Shown: positions 13,443 through 26,700 of the stretch, one piece after another | Layout: each line of letters opens with the position of its first letter | Position numbering within the stretch: the stretch's first letter is position 1 | Assembly: GCA_963281255.1 (NCBI GenBank) | Contig: OY725501.1 | Coordinates: 3,077,674-3,141,673 of the forward strand | Direction: 5' to 3' | Length of the DNA stretch: 64,000 nt | From: Aphrocallistes beatrix | Lineage: Eukaryota; Porifera; Hexactinellida; Sceptrulophora; Aphrocallistidae | Notes under the pieces: model-generated | Told to the model about the DNA's origin: nothing | Database searches by the model: none | The model's input: the letters and a program-made list of their open reading frames with translations, nothing else | Made by a program: the position numbers and the translations under genes

Positions 13443-14528
13443 ATGAAAAGAGTTGATAATAGACGCAGTTACATTTCTCAGCTGAACTGCCATGAAGACA
13501 GATCTCAAATAGAATCAGAATTGAACAATCTCGTTACAAAGCAGCTACTCTCAGATGCTACTCTCCGCGGTTTCTCTTCAAGCAAAGTCCCAGTTAAACT
13601 ATTCATTAGCTCTAGCAAACAAGTCGATTCACTAAGTTCCATCGAAGGTGTATCCAATGCGAGGGAGTATAAGGATAAATTGGATAGACAAGAGAGAGAA
13701 AACGGACTCTCGCAGGATGGATTATCTCGTGACGAGATTCAGATGTTATTGAAAGAATTTGGATACGTGGGTGGAGTCCCTCGAAACCCATCTGTGTTAG
13801 CAATCGACAAGAAAGAAATACAGAATAAAATTGATGAAAAGCACCGGTTGATTCGGCAGCAATCATCTTCAGTGTGCTCGCGGATTGTGTCACGTCATGA
13901 ACTGGAATTAGAGATGTCAGCTCATGAAATCGACTCCCACCCTTTAAAGCACTTGCTGACAACTGACCCTGCGATAAGGTCGGATAAAGATTCGATGTTA
14001 CTGCGAGATAGCTTGCAAGAACTAGAAAGCAGAACTGTTGAAAAGTGTCGGAAGCGACGTCAAACGAATGTTTTAAATGGAAGAAGTAAGAAACCTGTTA
14101 TAGTGGAGGAAATTGTGGAAGAAAATGATTTGATAATCAAGAGTAAAACAGGTACTTCTCACGAAACAAGTTTTTCCATAGATCAAGTTACACAGACAGA
14201 TCCTTCTCATGTTCGTACGTACAGACTCTCTCTCCCAGAAATTAAGCAGATTCCCAGATTCTCTAGCTACACCGCAGGCACTCCATCCACCAAGTTATAT
14301 ATTAAGAATTTACATAGAAGTGTCACTCTTGCAGAGTTGGCATCTCTCTTCATTAAGTTCCAACCGGAATCAGGTCCTGCCGTTAAGTTCCGCTTGTTGA
14401 CAGGCAGAATGAAGGGGCAAGCTTTTGTTGAGTTTCCAAATGTTATCGCTGCTACCGAAGCATTGTATTATTCAAATGGTTTTATTTTGAAAGGTAAACC
14501 AATGATTGTCCAATATGCTAATGTGTAA
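13443..14528 (+). CDS. RBM41: RBM41-like RNA-binding protein, intronless
   Basis: A single open frame of 361 residues. The C-terminal 85 residues form one RRM: RNP2 is KLYIKNL and RNP1 is GQAFVEF, with the GRMKGQAF context typical of RBM41 and of the C-terminal RRM of the U11/U12-65K protein. There is only one RRM, and the N-terminal half is charged and low in recognisable domains, which favours RBM41 (human about 413 residues) over U11/U12-65K. RBM41 is reported to bind minor-spliceosome U12 and U6atac RNAs, so the role is probably nuclear RNA binding tied to U12-type splicing. The lack of introns may mark an old retrocopy. Confidence 0.8.
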   Translation: MKRVDNRRSYISQLNCHEDRSQIESELNNLVTKQLLSDATLRGFSSSKVPVKLFISSSKQVDSLSSIEGVSNAREYKDKLDRQERENGLSQDGLSRDEIQMLLKEFGYVGGVPRNPSVLAIDKKEIQNKIDEKHRLIRQQSSSVCSRIVSRHELELEMSAHEIDSHPLKHLLTTDPAIRSDKDSMLLRDSLQELESRTVEKCRKRRQTNVLNGRSKKPVIVEEIVEENDLIIKSKTGTSHETSFSIDQVTQTDPSHVRTYRLSLPEIKQIPRFSSYTAGTPSTKLYIKNLHRSVTLAELASLFIKFQPESGPAVKFRLLTGRMKGQAFVEFPNVIAATEALYYSNGFILKGKPMIVQYANV

Positions 14529-14731
14529 ACCTATATTTTGAGTAATCAACTGCGTTTCGGTAATATATGCTGTTTATACAATTTATTTATGAGTTCAATC
14601 AACCAAACATCTTTGTATCTTTGTGAATACATTCTTCATCGTTGAAATATGAATTTAGTTTCTCTTCAAATACTTGATTACATATCAATAACTTTAAAAT
14701 AGGCAACTAGATCACAGTTAGGACAGATACC

Positions 14732-17700
14732 ATGAGCCGACTGACCGAGCTCTTGGAATCTGAGAGCTCTCACTTCAACAGCTCTCGCACCATCCCCATC
14801 GCACCCCTCCCCTCCGATTACACGGGTCCCCCTTCCACCCTCTACCAGCTGGTGCACAGACACAATCACTACCCTCCTATCCTTAGGGAGCAATCCTGGA
14901 CCAAGTCGGCTCCTTATAAGGAACAGAAGGAACATCGTACCCCTGTAGAGTCCATCGCTAACAATTACACGCCCCCTTCCGCCGACCTCAAGATACGTAC
15001 ACTCCATCACGTGTCGAAGGGGTCTCCTCAGTACGCGAGGGTGCATAGCACCAGACCTGGCTGTCTGCCCCCGCCTGCCTTACCTGGGTTCCATGAGAAA
15101 CAGCTGACTCTGGTGGCAGAAGCAGCTGGAAAGGCGGGGAGGAAGGGGAAGAAGCGAGGGAGCCTGGAAGGGAGCAGAAATGGATCAAATTCGAGGAAGA
15201 GTAACTCTCTTGATTCTGAGAACTATTCTAGACCCCTCAGTCCTTCTGAGCAGTTCAACAGGTAGGGTGCATGCTGCATATTATTTGTAGAATTACATAT
15301 AGGGTGTCTCAAAAGTTCTGCAACAACCAATTTTACTTTGTTAATTTGACTAAGATCACTTGGTTTTAGTCCAAATTAGCCTCCATAAATGAAATCTAGC
15401 ACCCTTGCATAGAAATGAGCTCAACTCATTACGCAAAAGACATTTCTTATAAAATTTTAAATAATTACATACCATTGACTACAAAATTTGGAACTCAAAA
15501 GTGTCAAGTTTGAAGATCTCAATTTTTCTGATGAAATATTACATTAATCACTTCTATATTCTGTAATTGATTCATAATACTAATATAATATTATTACTTT
15601 TGATTTATGCAACAGAAATATTCGATAAGATCCAGTATTTTTAAGTATAGCCGTGAAAAGTACCATGGATGTGAGTTTTTTTATTGAGATAAAAAATATT
15701 CTTTATGAGACAACGATATATATAATCCATCATTGCAAATAAATTGAGAAAAGCAGGCCATTGGGAATGCAAAATAATTAAGATAATCCTCCCTATTTTT
15801 GATTAAAAAGAGGTATCGGATATTCTATTTGTCTATGTATAATACATATTATTTATTATTTTTAGAATTTTTACACTATTATTTTTAGAATTTTTACACT
15901 AGAAGAATGGGACAATGAGTTCCAGGAAGAACCTACTCTGGAGGACTTAGAGCGGTACTACCGCTACATAGAGAAAGGAGTGCCAGTGTCTGCGATCTTC
16001 CCGATGCCCCCTTCCATCCTAGAAGCTGTGGAAAAGGACAGATTATCCGCCAAGCTGACAGGGGACCTTGATCTCCTGGAGATGAGAGCGGACCTCAAAG
16101 AAGAAGTGAGCAAAGACCATAATCTAATTTTTAGTGCAGCTCCTAGTATAGGAGATGCCTTATGTCATGATGTAGCTACACATGTAGCTACACATGTAGC
16201 TACACATGTAGCTACACGTGTAGCTACACATGTAGCTACACATGTAGCTACACATGTAGCTACACATGTAGCTACACATGTAGCTACACATGTAGCTACA
16301 CGTGTTGCTACACATGTAGCTACACATGTAGCTACACGTGTAGCTACACATGTAGCTACACATGTAGCTACACGTGTTGCTACACATGTAGCTACACATG
16401 TAGCTACACGTGTAGCTACACATGTAGCTACACATGTAGCTACACGTGTTGCTACACATGTAGCTACACATGTAGCTACACGTGTAGCTACACATGTAGC
16501 TACACGTGTAGCTACACATGTAGCTACACATGTAGCTACACGTGTTGCTACACATGTAGCTACACATGTAGCTACACATGTAGCTACACATGTAGCTACA
16601 CGTGTAGCTACACATGTAGCTACATATGTTGCTACACATGTAGCTACATATGTAGCTACACATATAGCCACATGATTGCAGATTGCCAATTGTCCATAGT
16701 CGACCCCTCAAGTTGAAATATTTCATACATTTAAATAATTGTATTAGTATTTCCTACATATTGGAATATGGATAAAAAGTTGCATTATTTGTAGATCCTG
16801 GCAGATTACGAGTTCTCTCTCAAGAAAACGATTGTTGACTACATCCTCTTGGATCCAGATGAGATGTCTCGCCTGCACATTAGCTCAACCCCCCGTCCCT
16901 TCCCTCAGCACGTGATTCGTGCCCCTGTCCCCTGGCACACGGAAGTAGACCGCTCTCGAGATCTCATCACATCTCTTCTGTTCAAAACCCACCCAGTCAT
17001 CACCAAGCTACAGAACATGTGGGTGCACAAGTACGCTCAGATCAGGTTCATTCAGTCTGACAAGTTGGACCAAGCTGGCATTCCACTTGCCCCTGAAGAT
17101 TTCTTAAAGCTGGTAAGCAAAATTTGAATTTATCATTTGGAATTCAAATAAATATATCAGAACAGAAAGTACTGTTATCTGCATATTATTTGTACAGTGT
17201 AAGAACCAATGCTTGGAGACTAGAAGTGTGCTAGTGGATACTTGGTTGAGAGAGTGCGCTGATATCTTGCTCGGAGCTAGAGACTCCTGGGAGCACCTCA
17301 TCCCCTCCTCCTCCTCCTCCTCCTCCTCCTCCTCCCACAGCACTGCGATGGTGCAGCAGTTCTTTGCTAATATAGCAGCTCTAATGAGCGCTCATCTCAG
17401 AGGTAACCTCACTGAATACTATCTACACTAAGAATTGCTAAACTTCTATTGTAAGGACATATCTCACGTTTTTAACATACTTAATAATCCTTACTTTTAA
17501 AATTCGATTAATGTGTATATGTTACAGTCAATCTGTGTAATCAGTTATTTCATGAAAAGCCTAGTGATTTCACGAAATTCCGACACTCATTTCACGAAAT
17601 GCCTAGTAATTTCGTGAGATCACTAGGCACTTCATGAAATCCCTAATTTCACAATCTGACTGTAACATATATACGCTCATTCTGTTATGACGTCATCATT

Positions 17701-20700
17701 ACGGATCAAAAACTAAAAAATTTACAGATTTGCTGATTTTTCGTGCAATATCGATTATAACAGTAGGACAGATGTATTTAGAGATATTATCTTCCTTATA
17801 ATTAATAAATGTGACCTCAGGCGCGGACACAAAATGTCTGCCAGCCGCGCAGCGCAAGCAAGCGAAGCGCGCTTGTAATGTTAATTTTCCATCATAAAAA
17901 GTTTGAACATAATGTTAATTTCACGTCATACATAATTTGAGCATAATGTTAATTTCTTGTCATAAATAATTTGAACATAATGTTAATTCCCGTCATAAAT
18001 AATTTGAGCATAATGTTAATTCCCGTCATAAATAGTTTGAACATAATGTGTTAATTTCCCGTGATAAAAAAATTTGAGCATATTTTGAGCATATTTTGAG
18101 CATATTTTGAGCATATTTTGAGCATATTTTGAGTATATTTTGAGCATATTTTGAGCATAATTGAGCATTTTTTGAGCATATTTTGAGCATAATTTGAGCA
18201 TACTTTGAGCATACTTTGAGCATAATTTGAGAATAGTTTGAGCATATTTGAAGGCAGTTCGAAGATCTAAGCAAAATGTTTACACATCGCCGAGATAAGT
18301 GAATTTAGCTATTTTGAGTCTATAATTTGATTGTTAAAAGTTATTTTATGATCGAATTGATTGATCATAGCATATAACACACTTTAATTGTTGTTACTGA
18401 CTTAGATTGAAATTGGTTGATTAATTACGTATAATAATCTTTAGTAATGTGAAATGTGTGGATTCAAATTGACCTTACATTCTTATTTTTTCTAGTTTAC
18501 TTAATACTAAGTAAATTCTATTGATCACGAACCTAAATTTCTGCCACTGTTCTGATTTCATTAATGTTACTGCATACAATTGGCAATTCAGCATACTTGT
18601 AGAGAACAAGAAAGCGACGTATTGTTTCTCTAATATCCCAAGCGCCCAATGGACAACTCTGCGAATACGCAGTGTCCTCAAGCCGCGCAGCGCGAGCAAG
18701 TGAAGCGCGCTTGTTCCTTATAAATCTCCTAAAGATTCCCTGTGTTAAATCGCTGTAATATGATTCTAAATGCAACTTTGAGTGCATCATTACGAATCAA
18801 TTAATAACATGTTTGCGTTTTAAATGCTGCTCTTTTTAGAATTAGTTGAACACTCACTTAAAGAAATTGTCGACTTCTTCAACGAATTCAAGCATTCCAA
18901 TTGCTTTGAAGGAGATTACTATGACTTTAGACTGAGAAGAACTCCGATTCTTAAAGTAAAGCTTACCGTTCAGGATTCCGACATCATGATAGCACCAAGC
19001 AATGAAGAAGTGGAACTCATTCTCATTGCGATTGTAGATGAACTAGTGGAGAGTGGCGTCAATGTACCAAGGGTAATGTCAAATTAACGTGAATGATAAA
19101 GTTGAAGTGTATTTCACTGACTATTATTGGCTGTTCTAAAACAGGTAGAGACGCTTATATTCCCACAACTTCAATCCTATGGTTTATACCTGCACAGTGT
19201 CTCAGAGACCGATGAGCAGGTACTCAGCTGCAAGGCTGAGCTGAGCAAGATTTTCTCACACAATTGGGTGGGGTTGAAGGAATACACAGCTTTGTACTCA
19301 AAATACCATGATCTGCTGGATGGAAAGGTAGACGGCGATTCAGCATTAGAAAGTCTTACATTGAAAAGAAATAATTTATCGATATCCTTAGGCTGTAGAA
19401 GATGTGAACACATTCCTGGAGAAAGAAGTGGTAGTCAAGAGCTTCAAAGGCTACTTTGAGACTTATAACTCGATACTAGAAGAATTGTCAGTTCTCTGGA
19501 TAGAAGTGTGTCTGGGTCTCTTCTCCTTGTCTTGCTCAGACTTGAATAGCACAATCAGCCTCAATGCCAGAGAACTCCTCTCTAAACTCAGCTTGTTCCT
19601 AGCTCAGTACAACAGAGATATCAACACAGACATCTGTACCAGGTACAGAGAGATAGCCAAGAGATTGGAAGAGGTGACTAGACATATGCATTCACTAGTT
19701 GGCTTATCGATTCTTGTATTGAATAGACCTTTTATTTAGGAACCTGAGGACACTGAAGCGATGACCGAATTAAGGAAGTTTGTAGAGGAGGTAAAGATAA
19801 AACTGTTTTGTTACAAGAATGAATTATATTTAATTAAGAATCTTTTGTAGAAATGGCGAAATTGGCACTGACAAGTAATAGTTACCTTTCATAAGTGCCT
19901 GGTAGGATTAGAGAGAATTGTTCTTCTACGCTCAGTAACCATGCACTAGTTCCATGTAAAAAAAAATCGTTATATGCTTTCTTCCATAGAAATGTAGACA
20001 CTGCTACTACAGTGAAATACTCGTTTAGCAATGGTTATATTTACCTATATTTTGTATAGTAGAAAAGTATTACAATGATATTACATTATATTATATTTCG
20101 GGTTCTCAGATACGGTTCTTATAACCGGATTTACTATGCAATCTTATCGCCTCAATAAAATGACAAACACTCGCCCTGTTAACTAGGCTCAGTCGATCAC
20201 GATCACTCGGCTATTCGAGGAAGTGAAGGAATCACTAACCAGGCTGAGCTTCATCATAGATCTGTGCGACCTGACAGAAGAAGATATCAAACTGAACAGC
20301 TCGACCTTCATCTGGCCGAAGCGTGTCGATCCGCTGTTTGACCAGGCCAGGCTCAAGCTCCTCACCACGCAGGAGAAAGCTATTGCTAAGGTTCAGACTT
20401 TTTATTTATATTTCAGATAGTCTTTCTAAGAATCTTATCGACTGAACCTATGTTAAAGACCTCTCTGTTATCTTAGGTTAGGGACATGAAAGAGAGTCTA
20501 GAGAGTGTGCTGAACAATCTCCAGAATGAAATAGACGAGTTCAGAGAGAAAGAAATCAGTCGGGATATAGATGAAGTGTATGCAGATAAGAATATGTTGG
20601 AAAGCATTACGAAGCGTATACTAGAATGTCAACAGGAAGCGCAGAAAGTTAACAATGAAGAAGAACTATTAGGTGAGCTTATCATCCCGGCTTAGTTAGA

Positions 20701-23700
20701 AATATTCGCTGTACATCGCTAAGGTATCTACTTTTGTTTACTCGACTTACTCCGTCGTGTGTGTGACAGCTTTTGCATCATTCAGTGTAGAGCCATGATG
20801 TCCTAAAGGTGTGAATTGTGTGAGCCTCCGTCTGTCGTCTCTCTGTCGGTTTTTGCGAAATATGATCTGTTGTTGGTTTCTTTCGATATTTTATCCAGAG
20901 GCCCTCTTTTTTTCTTAATTTTGGAAATATTTTGTATATTCTTTAGTAGACTGTGGACTCTGTATCTGTAGGATGCTGAATGGGGATTTATTATAGTACC
21001 AATTAACCAATGTTATTTGGTACTAGCTTCTCTGTATAGAACTTATTCCGTTCTTGGAGATTTGATCCAATTAAGCGGTTGTCCCGGTTAAGCATCAACT
21101 ATATCTCCATCTGATTGATTTCTCTCCACAAAAGGAAACAAACGTATCCGAAATATTCCTATCCTATGGCTATGCCTACAGTACACTGACACACTCTTCA
21201 AGACATTTGTTATAAGTAGAGATGCACCGGATATCCGGTTCATATCCGGTATCCGCTTTTTTTTTGTCGCCTTACCGGATATCCCAAACTCGGTTAGTAC
21301 ATATTCTTATACGTAGTAAAATTCCTTCCCAAAGGGGTACGTCTTATCCGAGTTCTCCTGTAATAAGTATTGTGTATAATAATTAATATTATCCGGCCGG
21401 ATAGGAAATTTCCGTATCCGGTGCACCTCTAATTATAAGTACCATGACATACTATGATCTTATAGTAGGCCATGTAAGTACTTAATTTGGTGAGAGGATT
21501 GTCGGATTAATTTCATATTCAAAGGTGAAGCTAATCTATTAATAGAATGTTCTTCTAATTCTCATCTAAAATAACTGATCAATTTAGCACCAATGTTGAT
21601 CATATTTCCAATACGCCTAATTAGACTAAGATCTGATACTACCATTACACATTGTTTGTCAAAAATTTATATTTTGTTGTTTTCAATTGTATGTATATAT
21701 TTGTTTGTATTGTTTTAAATGATTATTAGAATTACAAGCAAAGTCAACTACTCAATCCATGCAATTAATATAATTTTTGCAGCTTCATAATTATCCCATG
21801 ATAGTAGCTGCTTACATCGCGAATCCTGACAGCGATGTTAATTACTCGTAATTAGAGAATAAATTGATTAAAATAGTTCATTGAATCATAAAATAGTTCA
21901 TTGAATTGAATCAAGTTCACACAACAGTACACAAGTTAAGAACGGAGTTCAAATTTTGTTGTTCGGAATTTATATGTATTTCGTGTCAAAAACTAATTAT
22001 TATTGAAAAGTTTCTATAAACTGTTCATTCTCTATTTTGTCGACTTCTGAATCTCTTGAAGAGTGAAAATTTACACTTATGTATCTTTCTGACGAGTTTT
22101 GGTGTTTCCTTTCTAATTCTCCTGAAGGATTGGTTCAGTCTGCTGGGGTTGTAGTGTGACTTTACTACTTCCGGTTCTGTCACCTTGATCACTTCCTCGA
22201 ACACGTTTAGAACTCCCTCCTTGTTGAAGGCAGAGCACTCCACGTAGCCAGACACGTTATACATCTGCATCAGTTCCACTAGCTCTAAGCCCTTCTCTTC
22301 TGTAATGGGATTCAATCCCATGCCGGCTAGATCTCTTACCACAGTCTTGTTCTCACGCAGATCTACCTGTGTGCCTACTAGCAGGATGTAGGCGTTGGGG
22401 TTGTACTTTTGTATTTCCGGGAGCCAGGTTTCTCCGATGTTGAGGACATCACGAGGTCGAACCACAGAGAAACATATCGCTATGACGTCACCGTCTTCAT
22501 AGCCAGTCTGTCGATACGTTTTGAATTCTTCATTTCCTCCCAACTCTGCTATATCCAGTTTATACTCTCTCTTGCCTACATTCACTTTAATAACAGAATT
22601 GAATTCATCGAACAAAGTTGGTGTGTATTTTTCACAGAATCTATTCTCGACTAGTCTCTTGAGTAGACACGTTTTTCCAGACCTCTCATCTCCCACGAGG
22701 ATAACTTTCAAGTCAGAAGCGCATTCATTTCGTCCTTGCATTTTGATTATTTGTTTACGAAAAATAGTTTTAATCTTCCTCCAATCATTTCCATTATATA
22801 CTTTTCCGCTCACTCTTCCTCTACATATTCCAGCGATAAATTTGATTGGCTTAATTTCTTACACAAAGGTATTTCGAATTATCTTGACCAAACGTCACTT
22901 TGTAACGCGAGTAAACAAAAAGGTTTTACGATTTAACTTGATTCTTCAGCTGTGCGGAATACAATGAAGGAAGAATACATTGAGCTACTTTCTATCTCTA
23001 ATGCACTGGCTTAGTACATAACAATTTACGTATATGGTTTGACCAGGAGCATTATCAGGATATTCTTCGAATTTAGTCAGGTCAAAAACGCATCAAAATG
23101 GTATGGAAGGGAATATTTGATTTCCTGAATCCTTAATTTATCCAAGAATTCCTTTGATGTTGCCAGGTTTGATACATTTTTTCTGAGTTTGGACTTATTG
23201 GAATTTGGTGATGATCGATATCTAGATTCGGAATACTTATATGGAACTTAGTCCCGTATAAGTATTTTGTTCTACTAGATATTTTCTCATGCGTGTATAC
23301 GTATTGATTAGTCTTTTTTACAAATCCTTAATAAAACTGCTTTTTGGTTGTTGGCATCATTTACCTCATCTGTCACTTCCTCTATTATACAACAATCAGT
23401 TAGTTTAGAATCTAAAATTAAATTTTTTTCAAAATAGACAACTTTAGTTCATCATCATCAAATTTCTACTTGAATCTATTTCCAGTTTGAGCTAAATATA
23501 GATCTTTTAACTCTGTCGAATTGATCTGTACAATAGAGCACCAATAGTGTGTGGTATCAGACAATATGGATCTGGTGTCGATATCAATAGATTCATTACA
23601 GCAATCTTGCGTATAAATAGGAGATTAGTTTTATAGGAATTCATTCTCTGAATAGCTTCGAACTTAAACCCAATAGAAACTCAATCTCAACCTAAAACAT

Positions 23701-26700
23701 GGATCAATTCGACCGCACTTTGAAATGTGTCGTAGTAGGCGATGGCGCTGTCGGTAAAACCTGCATGTTGATTTCATACGCCCGGAATATGTTCCCCCGT
23801 GACTATGTCCCAACCGTATTCGACAATTACGCAGTGAATGTCCTCGTCGCTGGTAGGAACTACACACTGGGCCTATTCGACACTGCAGGGCAGGAAGATT
23901 ACGACAGACTGAGGCCTCTCTCCTATCCACAGACAGATATTTTCTTGGTTGCATTCTCAGTGGTAAACCCAGCTAGCTTTGAGAATGTCAAGGAGAAGTG
24001 GATACCTGAGATTCGCCATCATAATCCCAAAACCGCATTCATCATCGTCGGAACGCAGTCTGACAGAAGGGATGAAGTGGCCACCATCAACCACCTCAAC
24101 AAGATCAGGCAAAAACCGGTGCCTCAAGAGAGCGGCCTGAAACTGGCGAGAGAAATGAAGTCTCGTGGTTGCCATGCTTATGTGGAGTGCTCTGCTCTCA
24201 CACAGAAAGGATTAAAAGATGTCTTTGATGAAGCCATCATTGCTATTTTAAGCCCACAAGAGACAAAGAAAGAGAAAAGATGTTCCATTTTTTGAAAATA
24301 TCTGTGTATATTCTCACTAAGATATGTTGTACTATTGTTGCCATTTTAATCAGAATAGCCTTATTATTCTGTCTGATCTGGATCAGTTTTGAAATTAAAA
24401 TGCTATCAGTATAAGTTATTCTCGTTTTAATATATTTGTTAGTAAAGGGAACACATTTATTACAGGATCTATAGTAGTTGATACTTTACTTAATCCATTA
24501 TGTCGAACCGAAACAAACAAAATACATAGTTAGAAGAGATTGTTCAGTTATTAACTAGGAAGACTTTGTATTCTGAATTGTATTCGAATGTATACACACA
24601 TTGTTATACATTTTCAATGATATCTGACACTTATAGGGTGCATCAATGATTATCACTCGATTTAGCAAAAGTTAGGAAGTTTCTTTATATTCCCACCTAA
24701 CCAGTATAACGTGTAGTTGCCCGATCCTTAGCATCTATGTTATATGTTTCTCTTTCGGAAAAGGCTTTGAGTTCAGACAGGAATCATTACAATTTACAAT
24801 AGATATCAAGCTCACTCTACACTGATGTAAAAACAATTATTATTTCAATCTTATTTCGTAGATTTCCAAGCCACTCCATTCCCTCTCTGCCAGACCCTCC
24901 TGACCTTGAAGGCCCCTTACGACATATTATGGGGCACAGCCATCAGTTTCTATGAGCAGCAAGAGAAGTGGCTCAACGGTCCTTTTTCAGACCTGGATGC
25001 TCAGAACATCCAGAATGAACTTGACGATAAGACCAAAGTGCGTCTGCAAAATACAATGCATTATCACTGTTGGTTTTAGTGACTCCCATAACCATAAGAC
25101 GAAAATCCTTTGCGAATCCAACTGGGCTGATATGCTCTTCGAATTTACCAATTCAATCTTCATAACTTTATCTAGTTAATGTTGAAGCTAAGCAGACAGC
25201 TGGCTGAGCAGCCTATCCCGAAAAAGTCAGCTTCTCTGATAAAACAGAAATTGGACAAATTCAAGGACTACCTCCCCATCATTAACGTCGTGTGCTACCA
25301 CGGGCTGAGGGACAGACATTGGGAGAGGATGAGTGAGGTTGTTGGGTTCCAGCTTAAACCAGCACCTGGCACTCCTCTCAGTAAGATCCTAGATCTAGAC
25401 TTGGAGAAACATATCGAAAAACTGGAAGAGATCACTCAGGTATACTCAATCATATCCAATTGTATTCTGGTTATGTAGCTTATAATTATTATTGGTTATC
25501 TAGACTGCGACAAAGGAATCAACTATTGAGAAGAAGATGAAGGAAATGAAAAACGAATGGGATGAAATTGAGTTCGTCATGACAGCTTACAGAGACACCG
25601 GGGTGTCCATCTTATCTTCTATCGACGATATTCAGATCAAACTAGACGACCATGTTCTACAGACACAAACTATCAGAGGTAAACCGCCTACAACATTTTC
25701 ACTCTTTTAATTAGACCATTTTCTACATAAATTATCCAATTCTGCTGTGTGGGCTATTCTAACTCGATTCGATTATGTAACTATCGACAGGTGGTTATAG
25801 CATGCATATTACCTATCCAATGGAAAAGTATTTTTCACTAAAGTGATATAATCTTTTTCAAGACATTAGATAATTTTATATTGTTAATAGCTTAGAAAAG
25901 GTAATCTACTATGGAATATTGGTTACAAATGTTGCGTGAAGATGAATAACATTCTCCTTAGATTTCAATCACCTTATTGTCCATGTATCACATATTGTGC
26001 AAGAATGCGAGTTGAACTTTTAGTAGTTGGGACTTGGTGCGAGTTGACTGGTTCCCCTTGTGAAATACTTTTTGTTAGCATTTCTGAACATTTATTTTCA
26101 AGTACTGAAATCATAAAATATGCGAGACAGTGTAAGTTCATACCTGGTATCTAAGGCACGTAGTATTATCACGATGGTTTTAGGTTCTCCTTTTATCGGT
26201 CCTTTCGAAGAAGAGAGCAAATCTTGGCAGGATAAGCTAGTGCGTCTGCAGAAGATTCTAGACAGCTGGCTGAAGTGCCAGGCCACCTGGCTCTACCTCG
26301 AGCCTATCTTCAGCTCGGAGGACATCTGTGCGCAGATGCCAGAGGAAGCGAGGAAGTTCGGGATTGTGGATTCAACCTGGAGAGATATAATGGAGAAATC
26401 TGTGAGTGATAAGTCAGGAATCGGATAGATCTCGCATTCAATTGTGATAACATGCGAGTTTGTATGGTTCTTATTTGACCCCATTGGTCCGTTGTACTTC
26501 ATGATTAGTTCCAACTCGTACAGTCCGTTTTTCGTGTATGTTTGTAAACTTAATTAATGAGCTTCTTAGGTACAAGATACACACGCACTTGTAGCGACTT
26601 CGCAGACGAACATGCTCGAGCGTCTGGTGGAGTCTAACAATCTCCTCGAAGAGATACAGAAGGGGTTGAACGACTACCTGGAGAAGAAGAGACTCTTCTT

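Noticed and set aside
13443-14528. U11/U12-65K (RNPC3) as the identity
   Set aside because: That protein has two RRMs; only one, C-terminal, is present here, and the architecture fits RBM41 better.
15297-15330. Tc1/mariner end starting GGGTGTCTCAAAAGTT
   Set aside because: Only one end is seen; no inverted partner within the intron, so I mention it only under the intron.
16168-16672. CRISPR-like array
   Set aside because: There are no unique spacers; it is a plain 12-bp tandem repeat in a eukaryotic intron.
15980-16726. Three long open frames (VATH repeats on +, CSYM and CVAT repeats on -) as proteins
   Set aside because: They come from a 12-bp repeat whose unit is a multiple of three without a stop in those frames. 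The true exon 2 ends at 16105, where phase and dynein similarity pick up at 16795.
18016-18274. Minus-strand frames rich in [11 protein letters not shown]
   Set aside because: They are read from the TTTTGAGCATAT tandem array in dynein intron 4 and have no domain or start context.
22742-22813. A longer Rho-like protein starting at 22813
   Set aside because: That codon is GTG, not ATG. The first in-frame ATG is at 22741, and it gives a normal Rho N-terminus.
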